Shown here piece after piece: positions 33,212 through 43,676 of a stretch of DNA of 64,000 nucleotides. The position numbers were made by a program, and so were the translations under genes. Numbering within the stretch: the first letter of the stretch is position 1; every line of letters starts with the position of its first letter. This stretch comes from Planctomycetota bacterium. Its GTDB lineage: Bacteria > Planctomycetota > Phycisphaerae > Phycisphaerales > SM1A02. The notes beneath the pieces are model-generated. The model did not search any database. It worked only from the letters and a program-made list of their open reading frames with translations, and had not been told where the DNA came from. The DNA is taken from contig JAAELP010000021.1 in NCBI GenBank assembly GCA_024226535.1, positions 1-64,000 on the forward strand. The letters are read 5' to 3'.

Positions 33212-34456
33212 ATGACCCGGACGGCCACGAAGCGAGTTCCGATCGAGACGCAGAAGCGGCTCCGAACGCTGATGCGCGAGTACTTCCTCGACCTCGACGC
33301 CGCGGCGAAGGACCCGGGGCGTCGTGTGGCGTGGTGCACGTCGGTCGGACCGTGCGAGATCCTCACCGCGTTCGGGTTCGATGTGTTCTTCCCCGAGAAT
33401 CACGGGGCGCTGCTCGGGGCGCAGAAGGTCAGTCACGAGCTGATTCCGCGGGCGGTGGGAGCCGGCTACTGCCCCGAGTCGTGCTCGTACATGAACAGCG
33501 ACATCGGCTCCTGTCTCGCCGGCCGGAGTCCGCTCCAGGACATCTACGGCATCGACGGCCCGCCGACGCCGGATCTCCTCGCCTACAACACGAACCAGTG
33601 TCGCGAGGTGCAGGACTGGTTCGCCTTCTTCGGCCGCCGGCACGAGGCGACGGTGCTCGGGGTACGTCCGCCTCTGCACCTGGGGGCGGTGGGCCCCGAC
33701 CACGTTGCGTTCGTCGCGGGACGACTGCGCGACCTCATTGCCCGGATCGAGGAACGGTTCGGTCTCGTGTTCGACGCGGCGAAGCTCGAGGAGACGGTCG
33801 CGCGGTCGAGCCGCGCCAGCTCGCTCTGGCGGGAGGTCCTCGAGACCGCACGGTCGCGCCCGGCCCCGATCACGTTCTGGGACGGGCTCATTCACATGGC
33901 GCCCGTCATCCTCATGCGCGGCTCGCAGGTCGCCATCGACTACTACGAGGACCTGCTCGCGGAGATGCGCGCCCGCGTCGACGACGGGGTCGCGGCGGTG
34001 CCCGGCGAGCAGTTCCGCGTGTACTGGGAGGGCATGCCGGTCTGGCCGAAGATCCGCGAGCTGTCCGAGCGGTTCTTCGATCTGCGGACGGCGGTGGCCG
34101 CCAGCACCTACTGCAACTCGTGGGCGTTCGAGCCCTACTCGGGGGGCGATCCCCTCGACTGGATGGCGCGGTCGAGCCTCGAGATCTTCATCAACCGCGA
34201 CGAGCGGTTCAAGCAGTCGTTCCTCGAGGAGATGTTCGACCGGTTCTCGATCGACGGTGCGATCTTCCACAACGCCCGAACGTGCCCGAACAACACGAAC
34301 TCGCGCTTCGGCATGGCGCAGCGCCTCCGCGACGAACGGGAGATGCCGGTCCTCGTCATCGACGGTGACCTGGCCGACGTGCGGTTCTTCTCGACCGCCC
34401 AGACGATGACGAATATCGAGGCGTTCGTCGAGCAGTTGGAGGGACGACGCCGATGA
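33212..34456 (+). CDS. Additional 2-hydroxyacyl-CoA dehydratase/benzoyl-CoA reductase-type subunit (HgdB/BcrB family)
   Basis: This 414-residue protein is in the D-component family shared by BcrB/BcrC and HgdA/HgdB. Conserved cysteines that could hold a 4Fe-4S cluster are in AGYCPESCSYMNSDIGSCLA, NTNQCREVQ and the C-terminal NARTCPNNTN. It is followed, with a 4-base overlap, by its own activator-type ATPase. It is not one of the four standard benzoyl-CoA reductase subunits, which are encoded at 42494-46622. The usual second large subunit of a dehydratase is absent here. It might pair with one of the later subunits, act on a substituted benzoyl-CoA, or act as a homodimer. The ATG at 33212 is the first in frame after the upstream gene. 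Confidence 0.8.
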   Translation: MTRTATKRVPIETQKRLRTLMREYFLDLDAAAKDPGRRVAWCTSVGPCEILTAFGFDVFFPENHGALLGAQKVSHELIPRAVGAGYCPESCSYMNSDIGSCLAGRSPLQDIYGIDGPPTPDLLAYNTNQCREVQDWFAFFGRRHEATVLGVRPPLHLGAVGPDHVAFVAGRLRDLIARIEERFGLVFDAAKLEETVARSSRASSLWREVLETARSRPAPITFWDGLIHMAPVILMRGSQVAIDYYEDLLAEMRARVDDGVAAVPGEQFRVYWEGMPVWPKIRELSERFFDLRTAVAASTYCNSWAFEPYSGGDPLDWMARSSLEIFINRDERFKQSFLEEMFDRFSIDGAIFHNARTCPNNTNSRFGMAQRLRDEREMPVLVIDGDLADVRFFSTAQTMTNIEAFVEQLEGRRR

Positions 34457-35283
34457 GCGAGCCCCTCTTCGTCGGGATCGATGCCGGTTCGTCGGCGACC
34501 AAGTGCGTCGTCATCGACGAGTCGGGCGCGCTGGCCGGGCACCGGGTGGTGCCGTCGGGCTTCGACTACGCGGCGGCGGCGGAGTCGGCCTTGTCCGGCG
34601 CGCTCGAGGCCGTCGGCGGCGATCGGGAGGGGATCACGGGCTGCATCTCCACCGGCTACGGCCGCGAGTGGGTTCCGTTCGCGGATCGTCGCCTCACCGA
34701 GATCACCTGCCACGCGCGCGGCGCCCACGAGTGGTACCCGCAGGTGCGCAACATCATCGACATCGGGGGCCAGGACACGAAGGTCATCCGCATCGACGCC
34801 CACGGCCAGCTTGCCGACTACCGCATGAACGCCAAGTGCGCGGCGGGCACGGGGACGTTCCTCGAGTCGATCGCCCTCAAGCTCGGGAAGTCGCTCGATC
34901 AGCTCGACGAGCTTGCGATGCAGTCGGAGACCCACACGGTCATCAACAGCTACTGCACCGTGTTCGCCGGAACCGAAGTGCTCGAGTGCATCAAGGCCGG
35001 CCAGCGCCCCGAGGACATCTCGATGGGGCTCTTCCGGTCGATCGCGTCACGGCTCTTCGAGATGATCGCATCGCACGACGGACCGCTCGCCGCGACCGGA
35101 GGCGTGGTGGCCCACTGCCGCGCCATGAGCCGCGCGCTGGCCGAGGTGCTCGAGACCGAGATTCTCCTGCCGCCGCTGCCGCAGCACGCCGGCGCGTACG
35201 GGGCGGCTCTGTCAGCCCGCGAGCGGGTGGCGGCGGATCCCATGCAGACGACAGCGCCAGGGGAGGGCAACCCGCGATGCTGA
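34453..35283 (+). CDS. Activator ATPase of the additional dehydratase/reductase (HgdC/BcrAD family)
   Basis: This 276-residue ATPase of the ASKHA fold has GIDAGSSATKCVVID (phosphate 1), IDIGGQDTKVIRID (phosphate 2) and the cluster-binding cysteines in MNAKCAAGTGTFLES and INSYCTVFAGTEV. Such homodimers bind one 4Fe-4S cluster between subunits and fire low-potential electrons into a partner, at the cost of ATP. It keeps the normal GGQDTK, unlike the last ATPase of this operon. It overlaps the preceding subunit by 4 bases and the following ligase fusion by 7, so the three are translated together. Confidence 0.87.
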   Translation: MSEPLFVGIDAGSSATKCVVIDESGALAGHRVVPSGFDYAAAAESALSGALEAVGGDREGITGCISTGYGREWVPFADRRLTEITCHARGAHEWYPQVRNIIDIGGQDTKVIRIDAHGQLADYRMNAKCAAGTGTFLESIALKLGKSLDQLDELAMQSETHTVINSYCTVFAGTEVLECIKAGQRPEDISMGLFRSIASRLFEMIASHDGPLAATGGVVAHCRAMSRALAEVLETEILLPPLPQHAGAYGAALSARERVAADPMQTTAPGEGNPRC

Positions 35284-38200
35284 TCCCCGGCAGACTCGGT
35301 GTTCATCCTCCCGGCGCGCTGGGCGTGGGGTTCTTCATGCACGCGCAGGCGGACAGCCTGATCGGCATGCACGGCGACGGTATCACGGAGACCCTCAAGG
35401 AAGCGGGATGCCTGCGTCTGGAGGAGCAGGGCGAACAACGGGTGGTGCCGCTGCGCGGGCGCATCTACGTCAACCTGATGGAGGCGGACGCGAAGGGATC
35501 GCTTCCCGAGCTTCTGTTCGTCTGCTGCAACCCGAACCAGCTCGCCGTCTTCACCGGGGAGGTCACGCGATTCCTGGAGAACCTGGCCGAGCGCGGTCGC
35601 CTGGGCAGCCCCCGGGCCGTGCGCGAGGGCATGCCGATCCTGCTCATCCTGCCCAACGGCGTCCTCTTCGAGTCCACCCTGAATGACTTCCGGAGCCAGA
35701 TCGACGAGTCGATCCTGATGGATCGCCTGCCCGGGGTGACGGCCGAGACGCGGGCGGCGATCCTGGATCGGGTGGTGCGCGGGATCTCCCTCCAGGCCGG
35801 CGGCCGCCGCGGCGCCGGTCCGGACACGGTCTACCTGCTCGAGCGCAAGGGCGCGCTGCTCTTCGCCGGCGGGGACGGGGACGACAGTGGGCGCATCGCC
35901 GAGATCCTCACCGCGCACGGCTACCCGTTCACGCATGTCCAGGGCGTTCCCGCGACGCGGGTGGAGTTCGACAAGGCGATGATCTCCATCGTCCTGAACG
36001 TCGGCGGCCTCATTCACATGGTCCGGCCCGACGGAAGCTGCGTCGACCTGCGCATGGGTGACCTGTGCAACGACCCGGACCGGGCCGAGTTCGTCGAGCA
36101 GGTGACGCGGGCGGTGTTCGACGTCGGCGTGGCGATCGGGGCCTATCCGCCCGGCACCACGTTCGATTCCGTGTGGGCCGGGCACCTCGCGATCATCCAG
36201 AGGAACCGGGGGCACGTCACCAGCTCGGTGAAGGCGTTCAGCGAGGCGCTGGAGCGCGGGCTCGACAGCGTGAGGCTCTTCTCGAACGAGGAGTGGATCC
36301 TCACCCCGCTCCGGAGCTACGCCGCGAACGCGGACATGGAGCGGGAAGAGCAACTCTTTCGTGATCTCGCCCATCAGGTCCAGAAGGCCATGGCGCGAGC
36401 CATCAAGCACGGCCGGGCCGGCACGCGCGACGGCGGTTGGAGGAGCGGCAACATGAAACTGGCGGCACAGCGCAACATCAGCGTCGATCTGTACGAGGAC
36501 GGCAAGGACCGTCTGCTGCTGTTGGGGACGTTCCACGACGCCGAGCACCTGATCCGGCTCGAGCTGACGATCAACGTTCCGGACCGGCAGATCACGCGGA
36601 GCGAGCTGCACATGATCCGGACACCGTTCCCGGTCTGCTCCGAGGTCGAGGCGGTGGCGCAGCGGCTGGTGGGGCTCCGCGTCGAGCGCGGCGTGCTCGG
36701 CGACATCGCCGAGCGGCTGGGGGGCCGCGCCGGGTGCTCGCACATCAGGGAGCTCGCCACGTCCATCGCACATTTCGTCGCCACCTATCTCGTCCGGCTG
36801 CGGGCCGGCGTGACGCCGTTCGGCGACGAGTACCTGCGCGAGCCGGCCGAGGATCGATTCCGGCGCACCCACGATCTCCTCGCGGACACCTGCCTGGCGT
36901 ACTCGCAGCTGACCGCCCTGGGGCTGGACGAGCAGGTCGGCATCCGGCGGATCGGCGAGGAGCACGAGTCTCCGGTGGAGCTCGGCGACCACGAGCCGTC
37001 ATTCGGCGTGCTGCTGCGCGACCGCGTCGCCCGATGGGGAGACCGGACGTACATCCGCCACCGCGCCGGTGACGAGCAGGTCGGGATCACCTGGCACGAC
37101 TTCGGCGATCGGGTGACGCGCATCGCCCGCCATCTCATCGAGCAGGATCTCCGGCCCGGCGATCACGTCGCCGTGATCTCGGAGAACCGAGTCGAGATGT
37201 ACATGCTCGAGCTGGCGGTCATGTCGATCGGCGCCGTCAGCGTTCCGATCTTCGCGGGCTACCCGCCGCCCCTCGTCGGCTACGTGATCCGCCACGCCAG
37301 GCCGCGATTCGTGGTGGTCTCGGCAGCGAAGCAGCTTGCGAAGATCGAGCCGAGCCGGCATCCGTTCGTGGAGAAGTACTTCTGCATGGACTCGAGCGAC
37401 GAGACGGAGACCTGGGGCGCCGTCGACTTCGGCACGCTGCTTCTCGACGGCGGCGCCCCGATCCAGGAGCTGGAGGGTCGAATCGAAGCGGTCCGGCCGG
37501 ACGACCGGTGCATGATCATGTACACGTCCGGGACGACCGGTCCCCCGAAGGGCGTCTGCCTCTCCAACCGCAACCTGATCTCGCAGCAGAAGGCGATCTC
37601 GCTGATCTGGGACATCAACGAGAACGACGTGTTCCTCAGCTTCCTTCCGTGGCACCACAGCTTCGGCGGTCTGTTCGAGCGGTTCATGACCCTCTACAAC
37701 GGGTGCGAGCTCGGACTGGACGACTCGCTGGGTCGCGATCTCGACCGGCTCATCGACAACTGGGAGCGCTACGGTCCCACGCTCTTCTTCAGCGTGCCGC
37801 GCGTGCACGACCTGCTCCAGTCGCGCTGCCGGGTGAGCAAGGCGCTGGCGGACATGGTCTTCGACGGCCGCCTGCGCCTCGTCTTCACGGCCGGGGCTTC
37901 GCTGCCGGCGCAGGTCGAGGCGGCCTACCGGGGGCGCGGCGTCCAGGTTCGCGAGGGGTGGGGGCTGACCGAGACCTCGCCGTGCGTCACCGTGACCAGC
38001 CCGGAGCGGGAGTGGCGAAGCGGCTACGTCGGGTTCCCGATTCCCGGCGTCGCGATCCGCGTCGACAGCAACCAGGAGATCCTCGTACGCGGCCCCAACG
38101 TCATGCAGGGGTATCTCGACGACGAGGACGCCACGTCGCGCGTCATCGACACGGAAGGGTGGTTCCACACGGGCGATCTCGGCGAGTACACCGCGAACGG

Positions 38201-38708
38201 CGTGCGCATCCTCGGTCGCAAGGACGGAGCGTTCAAGCTGACGACCGGTGAGAAAGTGCACCCGCAGCGGGTCGAGAACACGCTGGTCAACGAATCGCCC
38301 TTCATCGGCACGGCCGTCGTGATGGGGAGCGGGAAGGACTTCGTGGCCACCTTGATCTACCCCGACTTCCCGCGGCTGCGTTCCTGGGCGGACGAGCGGG
38401 GTTTGAAGAGCACGGTGCTCACCGAGCACCCGGTCGTGCACGAGCTCTTCGCCGACGAGATCGCCCGCGTCAATCCGAGGATCGAAGTCAAGTACCAGCG
38501 CATCAAGCGGGCGGTTCTCGCGAGCCGCGAGCCGTCGCTCGAACGCGGCGAGCTGACGCCGTCCGCCAAGGTCGTTCGGCAACGGGTGTTCGATTCGTTC
38601 AAGCACGAGATCCACGCGTTGTTCGAGCCGGAGCCACCCGCGGCCGTCATCGAGGTTGCGGAGCAGCAGGTCGGGGAGCAGCAGGTCGCCGAGGAGGTGA
38701 GCCGATGA
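35277..38708 (+). CDS. Three-part fusion: ketopantoate-reductase-like domain, DUF2889, AMP-forming acyl-CoA ligase
   Basis: This is a 1143-residue protein. Residues 1-385 are an unfamiliar domain; FDKAMISIVLNVGGL recalls the Lys/Asn helix of ketopantoate reductases, and GVHPPGALGVGFF may be a degenerate Rossmann turn. Residues 393-530 are a DUF2889 domain (MIRTPFPVCSEVEAVAQRL; GGRAGCSHIRELA), a family often found near aromatic or acyl-CoA genes. Residues 570-1130 are a long-chain-type acyl-CoA synthetase with MIMYTSGTTGPPKGV (about 746-760), FLPWHHSFGGLFERF, GWGLTETSP and DGAFKLTTGEKVHPQ. The ligase may activate benzoate or a related acid, as no other CoA ligase is in the operon. The ATG at 35277 overlaps the upstream stop. 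No internal stop or start suggests separate genes. Confidence 0.8.
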   Translation: MLIPGRLGVHPPGALGVGFFMHAQADSLIGMHGDGITETLKEAGCLRLEEQGEQRVVPLRGRIYVNLMEADAKGSLPELLFVCCNPNQLAVFTGEVTRFLENLAERGRLGSPRAVREGMPILLILPNGVLFESTLNDFRSQIDESILMDRLPGVTAETRAAILDRVVRGISLQAGGRRGAGPDTVYLLERKGALLFAGGDGDDSGRIAEILTAHGYPFTHVQGVPATRVEFDKAMISIVLNVGGLIHMVRPDGSCVDLRMGDLCNDPDRAEFVEQVTRAVFDVGVAIGAYPPGTTFDSVWAGHLAIIQRNRGHVTSSVKAFSEALERGLDSVRLFSNEEWILTPLRSYAANADMEREEQLFRDLAHQVQKAMARAIKHGRAGTRDGGWRSGNMKLAAQRNISVDLYEDGKDRLLLLGTFHDAEHLIRLELTINVPDRQITRSELHMIRTPFPVCSEVEAVAQRLVGLRVERGVLGDIAERLGGRAGCSHIRELATSIAHFVATYLVRLRAGVTPFGDEYLREPAEDRFRRTHDLLADTCLAYSQLTALGLDEQVGIRRIGEEHESPVELGDHEPSFGVLLRDRVARWGDRTYIRHRAGDEQVGITWHDFGDRVTRIARHLIEQDLRPGDHVAVISENRVEMYMLELAVMSIGAVSVPIFAGYPPPLVGYVIRHARPRFVVVSAAKQLAKIEPSRHPFVEKYFCMDSSDETETWGAVDFGTLLLDGGAPIQELEGRIEAVRPDDRCMIMYTSGTTGPPKGVCLSNRNLISQQKAISLIWDINENDVFLSFLPWHHSFGGLFERFMTLYNGCELGLDDSLGRDLDRLIDNWERYGPTLFFSVPRVHDLLQSRCRVSKALADMVFDGRLRLVFTAGASLPAQVEAAYRGRGVQVREGWGLTETSPCVTVTSPEREWRSGYVGFPIPGVAIRVDSNQEILVRGPNVMQGYLDDEDATSRVIDTEGWFHTGDLGEYTANGVRILGRKDGAFKLTTGEKVHPQRVENTLVNESPFIGTAVVMGSGKDFVATLIYPDFPRLRSWADERGLKSTVLTEHPVVHELFADEIARVNPRIEVKYQRIKRAVLASREPSLERGELTPSAKVVRQRVFDSFKHEIHALFEPEPPAAVIEVAEQQVGEQQVAEEVSR

Positions 38709-39955
38709 GCGAGAACGGTGTATCCCGATTCGTGATCGCGGGTGGAGCCCGCACGCCGGTCGGCGTGAAGTGCGGGACCCTCAGCCGCTTCGCCCCCGAG
38801 GACCTCGCGGTCGAGGCGGCGAACGAGGCCGTTCGGCGCGCCGGCGTGGACGTCGGGAGTATCGACGCGGCGTTCGGGGCGAACGTGTACCAGTTCACCG
38901 CCCCGGGCGGGCAGGACATCTACTTCCCGCGGAACGTCGCGCTCCGGTGCGGGCTGCCGACCGAGGTGCCGTCGCTCCTCGTGCAGCGCATCTGCGGCTC
39001 GGGCTTCCAGACCGTCGTGAGCGCGCTCCAGCAGATCGCCATGCCGGCGGCGATGGACGACACCCGCGTCGCCCTGTGCTTCGGGGCCGAGACGATGTCG
39101 CGGGCGCCGCGGATCCTCCGGGCGCCCCGGCTCTCGGGCGCGCACTTCTGGGAGTTCGGGGAGAACGGCGGGGTCGAGGACACGATCCTCGCCGGCCTGA
39201 ACCACGACCTCGCCCACACGACCATGATGCTGACGGCGGACGAATACGGCGCCGAACGCGGCGTGACCCGGGCGGAGTGCGACGCCTTCGCCGAGGAGTC
39301 CCACGCCCGCGCCCGGCGCGCGAACCGCGAGAGTCATCTCAACGGCGGCACCGCCCTCGAGGGGCTCTTCCCCTTCGAGGCCGACGACCTCGACGGACAG
39401 CCGGTCTGTCTCGCTCACGACGAGTGCGTGCGGGACACCACGGCCGACGAACTGTCTCGCTTGCCGGGCATCACGCCCCACGGTCTCGTCACGGCCGGGA
39501 ACGCAAGCGAGATCAGCGACGGCGCCGCGGCGCTGGTGGTGGCCGACCGCGAGCGCGCCGAGGAACTCGGCCTTCCCACGCGGTTCGAGATCGCGGCGTA
39601 CGGCATCTCCGGGGTCGAGCCGCGGGTGATGGGACGGGGGCCGGTCCCCGCCATCCGGCAGGCGCTGGACCGGACCGGGCTCGACATCGGAGACATCGGG
39701 CTCTGGGAGATCAACGAGGCCTTCGCGGCGCAGGCCATGGGCGCGGTGAGAGAGCTCGGCCTGGACGACGAGAAGGTCAACGTCAACGGGGGCGCGGTCG
39801 CCATCGGCCACCCGCTGGCGGCGACCGGCGCGCGGCTCATGGTCGATCTCATGTACGAGATGGATCGGCGCGGCGAGGGATACGGCTGTGCGTCGGCCTG
39901 CATCGGAGGCGGGCAGGGCCTGGCCGTCATCATTCGGGATTCTCAACGGTCATGA
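38705..39955 (+). CDS. Thiolase (acetyl-CoA acyltransferase)
   Basis: This 416-residue thiolase has the nucleophile Cys in LVQRICGSGFQTVVSA, the His region NEAFAAQAMGAV, the NVNGGAVAIGHPLAATGAR loop and the second Cys motif CASACIGGGQG. It overlaps the ligase fusion by 4 bases. In this pathway it would split 3-oxopimeloyl-CoA into glutaryl-CoA and acetyl-CoA; glutaryl-CoA is then handled by the dehydrogenase at 60063. All catalytic residues are present and the length is normal. Confidence 0.93.
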   Translation: MSENGVSRFVIAGGARTPVGVKCGTLSRFAPEDLAVEAANEAVRRAGVDVGSIDAAFGANVYQFTAPGGQDIYFPRNVALRCGLPTEVPSLLVQRICGSGFQTVVSALQQIAMPAAMDDTRVALCFGAETMSRAPRILRAPRLSGAHFWEFGENGGVEDTILAGLNHDLAHTTMMLTADEYGAERGVTRAECDAFAEESHARARRANRESHLNGGTALEGLFPFEADDLDGQPVCLAHDECVRDTTADELSRLPGITPHGLVTAGNASEISDGAAALVVADRERAEELGLPTRFEIAAYGISGVEPRVMGRGPVPAIRQALDRTGLDIGDIGLWEINEAFAAQAMGAVRELGLDDEKVNVNGGAVAIGHPLAATGARLMVDLMYEMDRRGEGYGCASACIGGGQGLAVIIRDSQRS

Positions 39956-39983
39956 AGGTACGGGCACGTGTCGGAGCGAGACG

Positions 39984-42497
39984 ATGAAACGAGCATTCAG
40001 CTTCGGTGACAAGACGATCGAGACGGCGGTCAGGCGCGTGAACGCCGTCCGCCGCATCGCCGTCATCGGCGCCGGCACGATGGGCCAGGGCATCGCGATC
40101 GACCTGCTCCTCAAGACCGACGCGGAGCTCATCCTGATCGACATCGATGACCAGGCGCTGGCGCGTGCGCGGGAGCGGCTCTCCGGCCGGTGGGCGCGCG
40201 ACGTGAAGGAGTTCCGTCTCCGGCCGGAGGACGCCGAGGCGCTGGAGATGCGCACGACCTTCACGAGCGACTACGGCCTGCTCCCGGGGTGCGACCTCAT
40301 CTGGGAGGTCGCCACCGAGTCCGAACGCGTGAAGGCGAAGATCTTCTCGCTCATCGAGGAGTCGGTCGATCCCGAGTCGGTCGCGGCGATCTTCTCCAAC
40401 ACCTCCTCGCACACCACGGCTGAGCTGGCCGTACTCTTCAGATCCGAGGCGTTCCGGTGCAGGCTGCTCACGGTGCATGGGTACTACCCCTTCGAGGCGA
40501 ACCGTCTGATCGACGTGATGAAGGGCAAGTACGCCTCGAGCGAGACTTATGCGTTCGGCGTCGTCTTCGCCGACCAGGTGCTCGAGAAGACCGTCATCGC
40601 GCTGCCGCGCGACCACCACGGATACCTGACCGACCCCATCTTCCAGGCGATGGCCGCCATCGTGACGTGGGACGTGAAGAACGCGGGCGACATCGTCACG
40701 CGGGGCGGGCTGTGGGACCTGTTCACCGCCAACCCGTTCTCCGTGCTCGACCAGACCGGGCACATGCCGTACACCGAGTCGTCGCACCATCTCGGCGAGG
40801 CGCTTCCGGCCGACGACCGGCTCAGCAGCCTGTACCTTCGCGACGGCCGCCATTACCCGGAGTGGATCGCCGGCCTCGAGGCGCGGGGTTTCGGGGGAGT
40901 CGGTACGCCGGAGCGGAAGGGCTTCTACGAGTGGAGCGACGACGCGCGGCCGAGCCCGCAGCGCGTCTTCGATGCCGCGAGCGGAGAGTACGTCGCGATC
41001 GGCGAGATCTCCCGCAAGGACCACTGGTCCTGGTACGAGGCGGCCGAGCGCGACCGCCGGGCGGGGCGCATCAAGAGCGCCGAGTCCCTGGTGCACGTCG
41101 CCAGCGCCGATGACGAGGGGGGGCGGGACTTCAGGCGCTACGTGCTGCCCATCGCGCTCTACGCGCTGGACATGATCCAGGACGGCTACGCCACGCCGGG
41201 CCAGATCAACATCGCCACCCGGGCCGGGCTCCGGTTCAAGGTGGGTCTCGTCGAGCTCATCGACGCCCTGATCGCCGATCTCACGGTCGACGGCGTGATC
41301 CAGCTCGTCCGGCGGGCCGCCGATGAGAACGCCGACGACCCGCACATGGTCGGGATGCTCGACACCGACGGCGTCGCCGGACCGCGCGAGGGGAAACCCT
41401 GCCTGCTCCACGAGATGAAGCACCGGAACATCGACCGGCTGCTCGGCTACGGATACTCGTACCGGACGCCCGTTGCGGAACTCGACCTCGCCAGCGGCAC
41501 GTACCGCGGGTGTTACCTGGACCTGAAGTTCGTCGAGCCGAACTCGCGTGACCGCGTCGCGAGCATCGTCTTCAACTGCCCGCTGCGCGGCAACGTGTTC
41601 AACCACGCCGTGATCGACCAGCTTGGTCATGCCTACCACCGGGCGCTCGACCTGCACCGGCAGGGCCGGTGCGGCGCCGTCCTGTTCACCGCGGCCGGCA
41701 CCGGCATGCGGATGCTCGGGGCGGATGCCCGCGAGTTCAACCGCGGCTGGTTCGAGCGCGATCGCGGCTACGTGCCGCTCACCGAGGAGCAGGCGGCCGC
41801 CTCCAGCAAGAACGCGGTCGGACTGTTCCGCGTCATTCAGCGCAGCCCGCTCGCGTCGATCGGCGTGTTCGGCGAGAAGTGGGGCGGTGGGGCGGAGTTC
41901 ACCTACTTCCTCGACCTGCGCTACGACATCCGGCAGCACGGATTCGTCTATGACACGCTCGATCGCGTCTCGACGTGGCGGCAGAAGAACACCTACAACC
42001 AGCCGGAGCTCGACTACGCCATCCTGCCGGGTTTCGGCGGCCCGGGCGAGCTCAAGCGGCTGGGGATGGGCGACTCGATCGTCTTCGAGCTCTTCGACCA
42101 GGGCATGGCCGCCGATCGCGCCTACCAGGTCGGTCTGAGCAACGGCGTCTTCGACGAGGAGCGCGACGGATTGGCGCGCGGGTACGAGCAGGCGCGGCAG
42201 TCGGCGAAGGACGCCCCGTACTCCCGGGCGCTGTTCAAGAAGGAGCTCCAGCGCGGTATCGACGACGCGGCCCTCGCCCGCGAGACCGGCGAGACGTTCA
42301 ACCCGAAGAAGAACCCGTACGTCCGGTCGGGGCTGGTCAAGCTGCTCGACCGCGGCGCTCGCCCCCCGAAGATGGACTATTCGTGCGAGGACACGGATCT
42401 TCCGGGATGGCGTTACCCCCCGGCGAACGGCCTCGAAGCCGACGCCGCCGATGAGCAGCCCGACGTGACGAAGACCGCGCAGGAGCCACGATCATGA
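39984..42497 (+). CDS. 3-hydroxyacyl-CoA dehydrogenase/enoyl-CoA hydratase fusion (FadN-like order)
   Basis: This 837-residue protein has the dehydrogenase first: Rossmann [18 protein letters not shown], catalytic His in [17 protein letters not shown], and helical part [17 protein letters not shown]. The crotonase domain follows at residues 490-770, with [19 protein letters not shown] and [15 protein letters not shown], keeping both probable catalytic Glu. The order dehydrogenase then hydratase is that of FadN, reversed from FadB. It would carry out hydration and oxidation steps from pimeloyl- or glutaconyl/crotonyl-level intermediates. The ATG at 39984 is chosen; the frame upstream runs through the thiolase end. 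It overlaps the first reductase subunit by 4 bases. Confidence 0.87.
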   Translation: MKRAFSFGDKTIETAVRRVNAVRRIAVIGAGTMGQGIAIDLLLKTDAELILIDIDDQALARARERLSGRWARDVKEFRLRPEDAEALEMRTTFTSDYGLLPGCDLIWEVATESERVKAKIFSLIEESVDPESVAAIFSNTSSHTTAELAVLFRSEAFRCRLLTVHGYYPFEANRLIDVMKGKYASSETYAFGVVFADQVLEKTVIALPRDHHGYLTDPIFQAMAAIVTWDVKNAGDIVTRGGLWDLFTANPFSVLDQTGHMPYTESSHHLGEALPADDRLSSLYLRDGRHYPEWIAGLEARGFGGVGTPERKGFYEWSDDARPSPQRVFDAASGEYVAIGEISRKDHWSWYEAAERDRRAGRIKSAESLVHVASADDEGGRDFRRYVLPIALYALDMIQDGYATPGQINIATRAGLRFKVGLVELIDALIADLTVDGVIQLVRRAADENADDPHMVGMLDTDGVAGPREGKPCLLHEMKHRNIDRLLGYGYSYRTPVAELDLASGTYRGCYLDLKFVEPNSRDRVASIVFNCPLRGNVFNHAVIDQLGHAYHRALDLHRQGRCGAVLFTAAGTGMRMLGADAREFNRGWFERDRGYVPLTEEQAAASSKNAVGLFRVIQRSPLASIGVFGEKWGGGAEFTYFLDLRYDIRQHGFVYDTLDRVSTWRQKNTYNQPELDYAILPGFGGPGELKRLGMGDSIVFELFDQGMAADRAYQVGLSNGVFDEERDGLARGYEQARQSAKDAPYSRALFKKELQRGIDDAALARETGETFNPKKNPYVRSGLVKLLDRGARPPKMDYSCEDTDLPGWRYPPANGLEADAADEQPDVTKTAQEPRS

Positions 42498-43660
42498 GCC
42501 GTCCCGTCTTCAGCGAATGGCGAGATCAGCCGCTCGAGGAAGCGCTGTACCACTGCCGCGAGCTCGTGGAAGACCCGGGGTATCCCACCGTGAAGCGGTG
42601 GCGCGAGGCCGGCGGCAAGGTGGTCGGGCACTTCCAGGTCTACTTCCCCGAGGAGATCGCCCACGCGGCAGGGCTCCTGCCGGTCAAGATACGAGGCACG
42701 CCCGTCGAGCCGACGCGGGCCGACTCGCACTTCGGGTCGTACCTCTGTTCGATCATGAAGACGTCGCTCGAGGTCGTCCTGCAAGGGGAGCTCGAACTCG
42801 ACCTGTTCGTGTCTCATCCGATCTGCGACGCCGCCCGGAACCTCGCCGCGATCTGGGGCCGGAACTTCGACTACCCGTGTCAGATCCTCTACCTGCCGCA
42901 GAACCCGAACTCGGCCCACAGCGTCACGTACCTCACCGACGAGTACCGGCGTCTCGCGCGCCTGGTCGAGGAGGTGGCGGGTCGCGCGATCACCGATGAC
43001 GACCTGCGGCGATCGATCGCCGTGTTCAACGAGAATCGCGCCCTGCTGCGAGAGCTGTACGACATCAAGCGCGAGACGCCGTGGCTCGTGACGGCCGAGG
43101 ACGCGTACGCCCTGGTCGCCGTCGGCGGCATGGTGCCGCGCGAAGAGCACAACGAGCTGCTGCGGACCGTGCTGCCCGCGATCCGGGCGGGCCGGGCCAA
43201 GGAGCAGGACAGGATCCGCGTGGTCTTCGAGGGCGCGTTCTGCGAGCAACCCCCGCTCGACCTCATCCGCATGCTCGGGCGAACATGCTACGTCGTGGAC
43301 GACGACTTCCTCATCGGGCTGCGCTATCTCCTCGAGGACGTGCCGACGGACGGCGATCCGTGGCACGGCCTGGCCGAGTCGTACATCGAACGATCGTCCT
43401 ACAGCCCGGTGCAGCACGACCTGAACAAGCCCAAGGAGGAGATGCTCGCGCGGCGGATCGAGACGGCGCGGGCGGACGCGGTCATCGTGGCCGCGGCGAA
43501 GATGTGCGAGCCGGGGCTGGAGGAGCAGGTGGCCTACACGCACATGCTCGACGAGAAGGGCATTCCGTATTTCGTCAGCGAGTTCGAAGAGAACATGACA
43601 TCGTTCGAGCACCTGGAGATGCAGGTCGAGACGTTCCTCGAGAACCTGCTGTTCGCCTGA
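42494..43660 (+). CDS. bzdN: Benzoyl-CoA reductase subunit, BcrC/BzdN type
   Basis: This 388-residue protein is one of the two catalytic subunits of ATP-dependent (class I) benzoyl-CoA reductase. Family features include [34 protein letters not shown] and [15 protein letters not shown], whose cysteines are cluster-ligand candidates, then [13 protein letters not shown] near the end. It is followed after 16 bases by the BcrB-type subunit and then two ATPases, the full four-subunit set. The Bzd name is used because overall gene content resembles the Azoarcus cluster; Bcr would be equally valid as a family label. Confidence 0.9.
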   Translation: MSRPVFSEWRDQPLEEALYHCRELVEDPGYPTVKRWREAGGKVVGHFQVYFPEEIAHAAGLLPVKIRGTPVEPTRADSHFGSYLCSIMKTSLEVVLQGELELDLFVSHPICDAARNLAAIWGRNFDYPCQILYLPQNPNSAHSVTYLTDEYRRLARLVEEVAGRAITDDDLRRSIAVFNENRALLRELYDIKRETPWLVTAEDAYALVAVGGMVPREEHNELLRTVLPAIRAGRAKEQDRIRVVFEGAFCEQPPLDLIRMLGRTCYVVDDDFLIGLRYLLEDVPTDGDPWHGLAESYIERSSYSPVQHDLNKPKEEMLARRIETARADAVIVAAAKMCEPGLEEQVAYTHMLDEKGIPYFVSEFEENMTSFEHLEMQVETFLENLLFA

Positions 43661-43676
43661 GCGCGAGGATCAAAGC

